This document shows, one piece after another, positions 27,678 to 38,600 of a stretch of 64,000 nucleotides of DNA. The position numbers and the translations under genes are program-made. The first letter of the stretch is position 1. Each line of letters opens with the position of its first letter. This stretch comes from Silene latifolia. Its lineage: Eukaryota; Streptophyta; Magnoliopsida; Caryophyllales; Caryophyllaceae. The notes below the pieces were generated by a model, which had not been told where the DNA came from, made no database searches, and saw only the letters and a program-made list of their open reading frames with translations. The stretch is taken from NCBI RefSeq assembly GCF_048544455.1, contig NC_133529.1, forward strand, positions 60,148,271-60,212,270. Direction: 5' to 3'.

Positions 27678-28126
27678 AAGAAGTAGACGCCACGGCAGTC
27701 ACCCCAAGAAGTAGACGCCACGGCAGTCACCCCAAGAGGTAGACGCCACGGCAGTCACTCCAAGAGGTAGACGCCACAGCAGTCACTATCAAGAAGTAGA
27801 CGCCACGGCAGTCACCCCAAGAAGTAGACGCCACGGCAGTCACCCCAAGAGGTAGACGCCACGGCAGTCACTCCAAGAGGTAGACGCCACAGCAGTCACT
27901 ATCAAGAAGTAGACGCCACGGCAGTCACCCCAAGAAGTAGACGCCACTATCACCCCAAGAGGTAGACGCCACGGCAGTCACTCTAAGAGGTAGACGCCAT
28001 AGCAGTCACTATCAAGAAATAGACGCCACGGCAGTCACCCCAAGAAGTAGACGCCACGGCAGTCACCCCAAGAGGTAGACGCCACGGCAGTCACTTCAAG
28101 AGGTAGACGCCACGGCAGTCACTACC
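27678..28126 (+). repeat. 28-bp tandem array with a four-unit higher-order period
   Basis: Sixteen copies of GAAGTAGACGCCACGGCAGTCACCCCAA-type units. Variants follow a repeating order of four (GAAGTAG, GAAGTAG, GAGGTAG, GAGGTAG with CACAGC and ACTATC), giving about four 113-bp super-units. It lies 3' of the integrase tail, where Tat-lineage elements are known to carry hypervariable tandem repeats. Confidence 0.93.
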
Positions 28127-28516
28127 AGCGGAGTTGACAGATACGAACGCTGTCGCGCCGTAACCCCTAGTCGCCTCGGCCAACCGAAGGCCTGGCAGGG
28201 GACACAACGGTCGATACGCTAACATGTTTAAAAAAAAAAACGTTAAACACAGTTGAGATACGCATTCTAAACTGCCCCGGCCAAGCCGAGGTAGAAACAA
28301 AAGAAGCGCTCAATTAATAACGTAAGAAGACAACTCAGACGAAGACAAGAAAAGACCGCGGCCAAGCCAGAGGCAAAATAAGCAAACTCTTATTAAAAAT
28401 GATAACGGGTTACAAGTGAGGAGAATACAGACGACGGCCATCCCCATAGGGATAAGCCAAAACGCAACCTACCAAAGTTTTACAAAAACAAGGAAAAGCA
28501 AAAGGTTACAGACATA

Positions 28517-31196
28517 TCATTTGAAGCGCCAAAAGATGGCAGGGAGGAAAGGCTTAATAATTAGCTCCCGAACAGCTGCAGCTATCCGAGACGCCGGGTG
28601 AGCCTGGTGACGACCGCCCGTCTCCCTATGCCTGTTGCTGCTTGCCATCAGCAGCGTTAGCAGCATCATCTTTGATGGGCGACCCGTGAAAGCTGTCTTG
28701 GCGGTCTCGGCTTTCTCGACCTCGGCCTCGGCTTTCTTGGCGGCCTCAGCTGCCTTCATCCTCTCGGCTTCCTCCTTGGCCGCCTTAGTCTTCTCAGCAA
28801 GGGCTGCCTTCTCCGCGGCCACCTCTTCCTCCTTCTTCACCCTTACCTCCTCCTTGGCCTTCTCCTCCGCGGCTTTCTCCTTAGCTTCGAGCTTGTCATC
28901 AAACAGCTCATCAAATTTGTCCCACGGAAAGGAGCCATCAAGAGGGAAGAGCTCCCCAATCACTTCCCTGGCAGCTTCTTCGGCCAGGTCCCGGTATTGG
29001 GCGCACATGTTAGGGAGGATAACGGTTTGGAGCGTCTCAATGTCCTCCTCCCTTTGGGCGATGATAGCATCCTTGTTCCGAACCACCTTCCCCTGGGCCT
29101 GAAACATGCCCCTCCATTCGTCCCTCTGCGTACGGTAAAGGTCGGCGTGCTTCTGAACGAGGTCACGCCCCTCCAGCAGCTTAGCAGCTTCAGCCGCCGC
29201 AGCCTCGGCCTTGGCTCTCTCAGCAAGGACCTCCTTTTCAGCGTCCTCCCTGAGTTTTCTCTCAGCACGGACTGCCTCCTCAGCCTCAGCCTTGGCCCTC
29301 TCGGTTTCTTTGTTCGCAGCGTCGAGTTCGAGCCTGAGCCGCTCGAGCTGTGGGGCAGCTTCAGCAATGGCCTTCTCTTGCTCCACAATAAGAGCACCGG
29401 CCGTATCAACCCACTTCGACAGCAACCTGGCCAAACTTAGGCCCTCCGACTTAATCTGAAGGGGGGTAAGCTTCGGGAAGGAGGTGACAACGGTGGCATC
29501 TTGACCACTTGCCTGTGCAGTTTTCTTCTCGGCACGCCGTTCAATAGTGTGACCGGTAGACGGCAGCGGTTGATCTACAAAAAATTCAATTAAAGCATCC
29601 GTGTCAACATACATGGACATACCGGAGAGCCTGTCATCAGGAACGCCTAATGAACCGGCTAAGTCTGAGTCACAGGATAGATCTGTACCATGCTTGGCCT
29701 TCTTGGTCGGAGGACGCATTTCCTTGCCGGCAGCAGCAGCAGCATTAGCGGCAGGAGCAGGCTCTTTCCTCTTACGGACAAGGGGAGACCCCTCCGCATC
29801 GGAGTCCCCCCCATTGGTGATATCAACGATCACCACCGTCTCCTTCTGGACTGAAGGGATGGGAGGTGGAACTGATGTCGACGCCGTCGCCGCCGAAGAC
29901 TTTGTTTTCCGCGTTCGGCGCGGCATGTTACTAGCAACCTTCGCCTGGGCCGCCTCCACATTCAAGCCTTTCAGCTGCTGATCCATGAGATCATTCGGCG
30001 ACGTTCTGCGATCACGGGCTAAAGCCTTAGGATGCAAATCAGCAACGGTCTTGTCCTTGGCAAGCCCCATTCTCCGGAGGATATCCTCAGACAGGTCCGG
30101 TCCAAAGTGGTCTGCAAAGGAAACAAAGCAAGAGTTAAATAGAAGAAATAAATCAAAATTCAAAAAACAGAAACATTGAGAGCAGAGATGGGCCTCACAC
30201 CGACCCCACTCACCCTGTGCTAGGGCCGGTATGAGGCCGACATGGCAGAGCAGCTCATCCTGAAGAAAGATCTGCGTTGGGGGAATCCATCTTTTCGGCG
30301 CCCCACTCTTGTCCGCCTCAAAAAGCCTCATCGCCAGCTTCTCATCCGCATTAAGAGGGACCTTTTTGGCGTCCATCTTAAGCTTACTCCGGGTGACCCA
30401 TTTGTCATGCCCCGCCTTAGTCTCGCACCGCAAATTAACTTGGTCCTTGGAAGGACCGGGGCAGCGGATAGTCATCCGGCACCTCAACATACACCCACCG
30501 ATCTTTCCAGTCCTTGCAGGAGGAAAGCTTATCAACGGAGACGTAACCCGGCTCCATTTGCACGCTGTACCATCCGACGCGGCCAGGAAATGACGGCCGA
30601 AGGTGGTGAAGCCGACGGAATAAATTAACCGTTGGGACCTCCCCCTTGAAGAGACAGAGCCAGACAAAGCCGACTACGGTTCTAATAGCCAACGGGTGCA
30701 GCTGGGCCACGGCGACGTTCATGGCTCTAATGATGGCCATAACGTAATCATTCAGCGGAAACCGGAGCCCGTACTCCAGGTGCCGGATGTATACGCCGGT
30801 GCAACCCGGGGGAGGGCAACAGACGGCCTGACCCTCCTCAGGGATAACAATTTTGTACCCCCTGCCGAAGTAGAAATGGCCCTCGAAAAGTGTTTCGCCG
30901 GAACAGCTGGCGAACTTATGGGTCCAAGCACGGTCAGGGTAGACCTTACAAGGGTCGCCGTGATCCATGATGTACTGCCTCCCCTCATTAGGACGAGCCC
31001 TTTCAGCATCATCATCGTCATCATCAACATCATCATCAACCTCCCAACCCTCCAAAGCTTTTGGATCAACTTCGGGAGAAGGAGACCTAGGGCCCCCAGA
31101 CCTTATCGGGACGGCGTCTAGTATCTCCTCCTCATCAAGACGCGACGGGGAACCCCCCGGCGCACGGTTACTAGGTCCGGCATCAGCAGAAGACAT
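28517..31196 (-). other. Antisense ORF (aORF) of the second Tat element
   Basis: On the strand opposite to gag. 31196-30435 starts MSSADAGPSNRAPGGSPSRL, has an Asp-run (DDDVDDDDDDAE) and the conserved block RFPLNDYVMAIIRAMNV. The downstream frame (30180-28517) continues with a basic region and a long Ala/Glu/Lys coiled coil (about 29450-28630). An intron between the two is likely from the overlap of frames and the spacing. This is the same gene family as 14691-16177. Function unknown. It looks better preserved than the sense genes of the element. Confidence 0.7.
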
Positions 31197-31870
31197 GGTA
31201 GCAACAATTACTTAACAAAATAAGAGATTGAGAAAAATTTGTTTGTTTACCTTGAAGAAAAGCACTAGCCGAAGTAACGACTTTGAAGATTAGAAGAGAA
31301 AGAAGCCCTCGGAAGTTTAGAGAGAAGAAAATTTTAGAGAAAGTGAAATTGGTGGCCAATTTCAGGGACTAACTGCCCTATTTATAAGGGAAAGCCCATG
31401 AAGAAGGACCAATCAGGGCACAGCCCACGAAATGTCAGCCAATCAGCGAACAGACACGTGTCAGACATGCAACCGCGGAATGTATATCGTTGCAACAGTT
31501 GAACGTCAATCAATGCAACAGTGACCAAGCGTCTTCAACACGCCCCTTCATATCTCTCTGCCTATTCATCTTCCTCAACAAATTCCTAAGTATCTGTTCT
31601 CACCCGGCCACATGATCAACCAAGCTTGTCAGCACCGCCCGGGGGCAATCAAAAGCACACGGCACTCACAACCTCGGTCTCGGCCAGCACCACTTTCTTT
31701 TCCACATCTGATGTCCATTACACATCCATGTGGAGGGGGGATATGGTACGGCCTAAGCAGAACCAAGCCGAGGTAGAAGAAGTCGGGGCAGAAAATTTTG
31801 TCTTACGCAGAATATACGCTCAGCATACATCGGAGCCCATACCACGGCATAGACTACGCTGGGGGCAAAT

Positions 31871-32462
31871 TGATGGGGCATATTCTGCACCCGCTGACCG
31901 AGTCAACATATTGAGCAAGGTCAAAGATATCCACAAGCAAGTCAACGACTTAGACAGCCTAACCGACGCAGCCTGTCGGCCTGTCTCTTGTGCCTCGGCT
32001 AGGACAACTAGCCAGCCGGGGCACATATCCGCGAACTCATATCCAAGACCCCTCGGCGGCGAGTCATCAGGGCCCGCCGGCCTGCCATGGGTCCCTCGGC
32101 CGAGGGTACATCAGTCTTTCCACCTGCTAGCCACTTGGCCACTTGGCCACTACGTGACAAAAGGTGAAAGTCTATAAATACTCCTCAACCCTCATTGAGG
32201 AGAGGATCCACAATTTAACCTAAGAATCACTATTCATCTGGTAATATCTTCCTTATCTCTCTACAATATATACTTCGCTAAGTAACAACAACTTATCCCG
32301 TTAAGTTTACTGACTTGAGCGTCGGAGTGAGTTCGCTCGGTCCAAAGCCGAGCCCTCAGTTTGTTCATCGTTTCAGGAGACCGAAAGGAGGATTCAGTCA
32401 AAGACGTCATTCTACAAGCACGGGTGGTAACAAATAACTGCTCTGGAATTACACCCGGAACA
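31871..32462 (+). repeat. 3' LTR of the second Tat element
   Basis: 592 bp, same borders as the 5' LTR, followed by CTGTT. Confidence 0.93.
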
Positions 32463-32602
32463 CTGTTCAAACACTTTGCTTCTCTATTATTATACAAACT
32501 TTTATTGTGTACCCTCAAAAGTCGAGGTGTGATACACATAATTAAAAATAAAATATAAATACAAATTGAAGATTAAGTTCTTTATTTTAAAAATGAGTAG
32601 GT

Positions 32603-32773
32603 CTTGCTTAAGACGGGTCGAATCTTAAGGCGGGTAGTTACACTCACAAAACGAATATGGGGGACAAGTGGGGGCACCCCCATGTGCCTCCCACTATCCT
32701 CTATTTGCGCATTTTGTCTCACAAAATGGTATCCGTCTACAACTTAAGACGGATAGTGCCCGTCTTAAGTAAG
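32603..32773. mobile_element. Short MITE with TTAAGACGGG ends
   Basis: CTTGCTTAAGACGGG (32603-32617) pairs with CCCGTCTTAAGTAAG (32759-32773). An inner copy of the same word (AACTTAAGACGGAT, about 32740-32753) adds secondary structure. Non-coding, 171 bp. The superfamily is not certain. It is inserted in MULE DNA upstream of the XS gene. Confidence 0.7.
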
Positions 32774-32999
32774 AATTTGTGTCAATTCTTTTTGGATTCT
32801 TTTTGGTTGACCTTTATAAAAGAACATTCATTCGTTCAAAAAAACATTCATTCGTTCAAAAAAATTCAAACTTAATTCGTTCACACCAAAACATTCATCC
32901 TATGAATCAGATTATTTCTGTGCATCAGATTCATAGAATGCACCAAACGTTTCTATGCATCAGATTCATCGGATGCATTGCATCTGCTTTAATTATTTC

Positions 33000-33008
33000 T
33001 ATATAAAT
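33000..33008 (+). promoter_or_regulatory. TATA box of the XS-domain gene
   Basis: TATATAAATA at a plausible distance (about 105 bases) from the ATG at 33109. Inverted copies of the gene's own 18-bp repeat lie just upstream (32922-32942, 32957-32977). Confidence 0.55.
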
Positions 33009-33108
33009 AGGTTTTCATGTGTTTGTTTCAAAAAACTTCAAACTTAATCTATCTTTGAAACTACACCAAATAACTTTCCATAATCGCATACTCAATCATC
33101 CCCTAATT

Positions 33109-33730
33109 ATGTCTCGATGCATCCTATGAATCTGATGCATCCTATGAATCTGATGCATCCTATGAATCTGATGCATCCTATGAATCTGATGCATCCTATG
33201 ATAAAATAGAAAGTTTCGGACGCCATTCCGAAATATCGTACGTCAAACCTGTGATGTGTATTCTTTATAATTTGCCAAGCACAAGAGATGGGTTTGGAAA
33301 GGAAACTCTCTCATATGATCTTGACAGATTAGTAGAAGTTATTCGGGGTGCTGGATTAAATTTAGTTCAAGCTATCCACCCGGCTATTTCTTCAAATGGG
33401 TCGTTCAAGGGACATGCAATGATTGAGTTTGGAGCGGGAGATGAGCGCGAATGCTTCCGTCAAGCACGCAAACTGGAGCGCGCTTTTTCTAATATTGAAG
33501 CTTCAAGGTGGTGGTTTGAAAACGTTAAACCTCCGTCAAGACCATATTTATGGGTTGCTAATAGAGATGATTTGGGACTGGTGGCATATTTGTATGCTCA
33601 GGGGCCTTCCTTTGAGTTCGGGACAGTTCCGCTTGCATGGGAAAACGACCCGGTGGATTGGGTTGAAGGTGATAATGATGTTTTCAGTGATATTCGTTTT
33701 GAAATCCGCAATTACTTTCCGGATTATTAA
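33109..33730 (+). CDS. XS-domain protein (SGS3/IDN2/FDM-like fold) carried in the MULE
   Basis: The open frame runs from the (DASYES)n repeat at 33116-33200 into a domain that matches the plant XS fold in order: YVKPVMCILYNLPSTRDGFG (compare the W.GI..N.PT...G start of XS), IRGAGLNLVQAIHP, FKGHAMIEFGAGD, ARKLERAF, WWF, and YLWVANRDDLG (the Y.WVAR.DDY motif). XS domains bind RNA in post-transcriptional silencing and RNA-directed DNA methylation factors. The coiled coil and XH domain of those proteins are absent; length would be about 206 residues. The ATG at 33109 is followed by TCT, then one extra C (33115) that puts the rest out of frame; without use of this ATG, translation could begin at the ATG at 33254 and lose the start of the domain. 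The stop is at 33728-33730. Captured host gene or long-term cargo. Confidence 0.68.
33116..33200 (+). repeat. 18-bp tandem repeat coding for DASYES
   Basis: 4.7 exact copies of GATGCATCCTATGAATCT, in frame with the XS domain. Confidence 0.95.
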
Positions 33731-34300
33731 TTTGTACTGCACTTTTTATAATGTTGGTTATATTTTATAACTTCAAAGATGGGCTACAATCCACATTTTG
33801 ATCGGTAATTAGTAATTATCCTTTGTTTGTTGCATGTTATGCAAAACTATTACGGAGTACTACATTTCAAATTTCTTCAATTTTTGTGTTGTTTATTTGT
33901 TATTAAGTGTCAAGCATTATAGTAAGTTTTCCTCATTCTCGTTACTTCGATTTTATAGACAACTTGATCAAAAGTGTCAAGTATGATAATTTAATACTAA
34001 TAATAGAATTTCAATTAGCCGGAAAAGTGTATGGTCACAATGAACTCTTGAACATCAAATTACTCCAACCAAATCATTTTTTTTCTTTATTATGGACTCG
34101 TGGAATGTAACTACCAGTCCGAAAAAGTGTATGGTCACAATGCGTCATTGTATACTTGTTTATATAAACTAGGAAAACACATCATCTCTGTTATATAAAT
34201 TTAGTCTTAAATTTTTCATATTCTTAGATGGAAAAATGGACAAAAAGTTCTGAATTCTCCTACAAAGATGGCGTTTGTATCGAACATCCTTTTCTAAAAA
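33731..34300. other. MULE DNA without a gene
   Basis: AT-rich. A short phrase (GAAAAAGTGTATGGTCACAATG) occurs at about 34021-34042 and 34119-34141. Nothing else recognised. Confidence 0.5.
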
Positions 34301-34309
34301 TAATGAAGG

Positions 34310-35215
34310 AGTGTATCTAGCAGTACAAACAAGTGTAGCTAGCAGTCTAAACAAGTGTATCTAGTTGACCACAGATGTTCCAAGTTATTTCCTTTGAAAG
34401 GATACAAACAGCACAAGGAAACTAAAAAATGTGAAATACTAGACAAAAGTCACCCCGACTTAATCAACCTCTTCAAAGTACAACCACTCTTGCAAGAAAA
34501 ATAAAAATTTGAACTGATGCCGAATCCTTTGAAATGAGGCTTGATTAAAAAAAATAATCCAATAATCTTCATCATCAACCATTGTGAAAAATCGCCTGGA
34601 GATTAAAAAAAGAATGACATGAGGTTGAATTATTTTAAAGCAACATATGGAAGTGTAAGGTGTATGTAGTGACAGACTATAGTGTATGCAGCCATATTAA
34701 CGAGTGTATCTAGCGGTTCAAAAAAGTGATACGTCTTTCAGTAGACTAACGGAACTTCATATTTAATTTATAAATATTACAACTAAAAAAAACATAATCG
34801 CAATTGCTGGCTGACAGTAGGCATCTCAGAAAACCGCAAGGTTCACACTCTTCCCTCTTTTTCTCATCACCTCATGATTGAAGTTTTAGTCTTTTCCTTC
34901 CTACTGTTTCTTCCTTTCAGTTGACCATTAAATTAATTACAGCATTCCGACACAATAATTCAAACGTGATACGTCTTTCAGTAGACTAACGGAATTAAGA
35001 CTTATAACTTACAAGCAGCATAACGCGAAACGAGAGACTATCATGGGAGATCATCTCTCTGAACAATGAAAAAATATTGACTACGAAATCCTAATTCTGC
35101 TACTGCACCTAATATGACTAAACTACCCCTTGTTCAAGTTTTTGATTTTTTTTTTAGTTTAAAAAGTGTATGTAGCAACCTGAAGGAGTGTATCTAGCAA
35201 TTAAAAAAACTGTAC
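34310..35215. repeat. Subterminal-type motif cluster 1 (GTGTATSTAGC words)
   Basis: Copies at 34312-34360 (GTGTATCTAGCAG, GTGTAGCTAGCAG, GTGTATCTAGTTG), 34660-34720 and 35165-35210. A perfect 29-bp direct repeat (starting GTGATACGTCTTTCAGTAGA) occurs at 34726-34754 and 34966-34994, exactly 240 bases apart. No gene in this stretch. Confidence 0.75.
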
Positions 35216-35699
35216 CAACCTGAACGACTCCTAAGATGACAAATCAAACATATAAAAATACAGAAAAAGGATACCTGAGAAATGTTTTTCTCCCATTTTA
35301 TCAGCTGCAACATAATTTGTCGACGATAAGCAATCAAGTCCTGCAAAACAAAAAAAAAAGGCAGAAAATTAAGATAAAATGGCAGCCCGAAAGAAGTACA
35401 TATCCTCCACCAGGGTCCAAGCAGTCTTCATTGTTAGTGATTCTGTTGACTGGACTAGGGATATTCAAGTTGTTCCCATAATTCTTCCCTGAGTGTATTA
35501 ACGCTAATGTGCTTTTCTTAAAGACAGGGTGCATTTCCCACATAACGGTTTAGCATGGGTGCATTTAGGGTATCATTACAGTCCGTCTACAACAGGTAAT
35601 GTAAAGCTGGCCGAATCTCTTAAAACATGGGACAGAAATGACAGAATTTTAAGATAAAATGGCAGAAAATTTAAGATAAAACATATATGAATTATCAAG

Positions 35700-38600
35700 T
35701 CCATTAAACTCACTTTGTAATGTTTCTTGTCCGTCCACAAATCAGATTGAACATTGCACCTTCCAGAAACTTCATGACATATACTCCGCAGTCAAAACTA
35801 TTCAAGCAACATATGATATTGAAAATGATATTAAAATAATTAACATTAAGCAAAAAATAACACAAAAATATATAACAAACTAACATGTTTGGTTCTTTGA
35901 GGGACATCCTTCACTTGTAGGGAAACAAGCGATGGCCTTGACGCGCTTGTAACCATTGGTGCTCGGTATTTGATTTGCAACATTGACTATCTGTGAACAA
36001 CAAACAATCAACAAAAATACTTGTATGAATATCTTAGATTGTGACTTCTAGATCGAATTAAAATAAAAAATGGCGACCATACAATATCCTCCACATAAGT
36101 ATTATATTCCTCCATGACTTTCTTATCATTTTTCTTATATTTCCGAGAGAGTCCAAAATGTAGTTCTTCTCCTCCTTGAGATCAGACACACAAGCTAACC
36201 AATGGTTACCATCTTTGCCGATTGTGAAAAAAACCTACATAAAAGCAAAATGATTTACATAGGTAAGTAACTAGGATATGCATGGTAATTAGTATTTTAT
36301 GCATATATTATCACAGTTTGGACATTAGTAACTTTACCTTCTCAATAGTAGCTCCATCTTTTGGCATGTAGTGCATCTTAAGATGAGGGCACCAAACAAA
36401 GTTTACCTCGTTAACCTTTAATTGTGGCTTAGCATACTGACAAATTAAAAAAATAAGTTAATAAACTATACTAACAAATATATGACATCTGTTTTTTCTT
36501 TTGGAACATAGTTGAGATGACATATTATTCCTCACAAAAATGAAGTAAAAAAGGGAAAAGTAAAAAGTAAATTCAAAATGTACTACTTAGATACATACCC
36601 TCACTGTTGAAGGCAAGTACAGAATATCTGGTCGATTATATGTACACATCACACCAAACATGTCAATCACCTACAAATGTAAATATTGTTACAAAATTTT
36701 GATCACCTATCTGGTCGATTAAATGAAAAATGTTTATATACTAACCGTATCCCTTATCCATTGACGATTTTGCAAACTTTTCATTGCTTTTCTGCAGACA
36801 TTCATCCATTCAAAGGGCCACGATAATTTCATCCAAATACCTACAAACCAATACAATTAGCACAACTTCTAAAACAAAAATCAAACAAATATGTAATAAA
36901 AGTTTAGAAATTACTTGTCATCCTTGCGGGCATTGATTACCCGAGCCAATATTTCTGTGTCTAACAACTGACATTGACGGGTATCCTTGGTGGCACCTCC
37001 CGGATTCTTTCTTAGATTTTGGAAGTCTTGATTACCAAAGAAAAGACAACAACTCATAGCATGCCCTTGTACCAAAAACCTTAACTTGGTTGTTCTACAA
37101 AACAAGGAACATTGATTTATACTACTCATATACATACAAGTAAATAAATAGGGAAAAACATTGTAAAGAAAAGCTTACATCTTGGAGTCCCAACACACAA
37201 GTCCTTCTTTCTCCTTTGTATTTCTCCAACAACCGCTTGAGGTAAATTCCTGAATCACTTCCATTACCAAGATTTGACCTCAGAATAATCTCCTCTGGCT
37301 TCATGTCACGGACAGCTACTATAGACGGCATTTTCTTGAGCAAGCATTTAATAACAAAGTCTTTCTGCATAGGACATATAAATTCAAACATTTCTCAAAA
37401 ATGCAAATAATATTAATATCGTATGATAGCATCAACAAAACAAGTAGGCTGAAATGTGGATACCGTAGGCTCAATACTTGGTGCAAAATTTACCATCTCT
37501 GGCCTCATCAAATGTAAGATTTCCAACTTCTTTGTTAGGAAGTTGAAACACATTGCAAATGGCTTCTCAGAAACTATAGGTACAAAGATCTGCAAATGTA
37601 TAATATTTGTTCTTAAAAAATGTCTATATCAGAAAACCATACAAGAAGGTTAGCAAATGTAAATACTTACCAAAGATGCCCCCGTAAAATTGTCATCAAT
37701 TTGAGAACTTACTTCACTAGACAGTGGGAGATACAACCTAGAAGGTGAAGTATGTGCTCTAATTGTTTCACATTTATTCAAAACGCAACACCAGGCATGT
37801 ATCACTTGTTTAGGCACTATATCACCTGATACTAGCATCTTCAAATTTGCTCGAGTAACTGAAATGTCTGTACCAATTTTGAACAGGATCTCACTGCATA
37901 CATAATTGTTCAATCAAAATGAAATGAGAAAATAAATTAAGAAAAGTAATGACTGTATCTACCTAACTATAAATATGAAATGAAGAATTGTTTGGAATGT
38001 ATCTAGCAAGAAATTTGAAGTACCGTACAAACTGTCATCAGAAAATTCTGAAAATACATAGTCCAGTGCTTCTCTCTCATTTTTATTCACCTTGCCGTCA
38101 AGTCTGATACTTCTTTGAAGAAAAGGAGATCGAAAAGCTCCTGTCTGAACTCTAACCCTCTTAGCCCTTGTTGGTTCATCTGGGGGCAAAGAAAAAAGTG
38201 GTACAACTTCAAGTGGCTCCACATTTACATTTATATTTAAAGCATCATCAACGATCTTTTGCAAAACATCTTCTTGTGATTCTGAGCTAATAACTAGTGG
38301 GAATTCAGTTGGGGTCAAGGGATCAGGTGATGGACACACAGGAGGAGTAAACACTGGTGGGGAGTCGTGTATAAGCCTTGGCGATCGACGAAATGAGGTT
38401 CCGCTTGTCTTTGTTTTCTCAACATTCAACGGTTCAGACTCCTCCTTTTGTGACTCAGATTCCACAAGGATAGGAGAAGTTGACTTAGACAATTTTTCGG
38501 ATGGAACAGATTCTGCTTTCTTCAGACGCACCATGATGGAATCCACAAGGTTAGCAGATTTTGCTTTCTTTACAACGTTTTCATCTACAACGTGTAAACC

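Larger units (their letters stand above)
24468..32462 (+). mobile_element. Second Ty3/Gypsy Tat-lineage element, nested in the MULE
   Basis: LTRs of identical length (592 bp) at 24468-25059 and 31871-32462, target duplication CTGTT (24463-24467 and 32463-32467), primer-binding site ATTGGCGCCGTCTGTGGG right after the 5' LTR, and a purine tract (CTGGGGGCAAA) before the 3' LTR. Parts seen: gag, a protease-like piece, the integrase C-terminal tail (NWEGPYKVVEE, 27450-27569), a 28-bp tandem array, and an antisense ORF. RT and RNase H are not seen, so it is non-autonomous. About six LTR substitutions by eye (about 1%), so it is young. Confidence 0.9.

Noticed and set aside
27678-28126. CRISPR or satellite array as an independent locus
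   Set aside because: It lies wholly inside the second Tat element, between integrase remains and the antisense ORF, with no spacers.
28635-29459. Ser/Ala-rich plus-strand frames
   Set aside because: Shadows of the Ala/Glu/Lys coiled-coil coding region of the antisense ORF on the minus strand.
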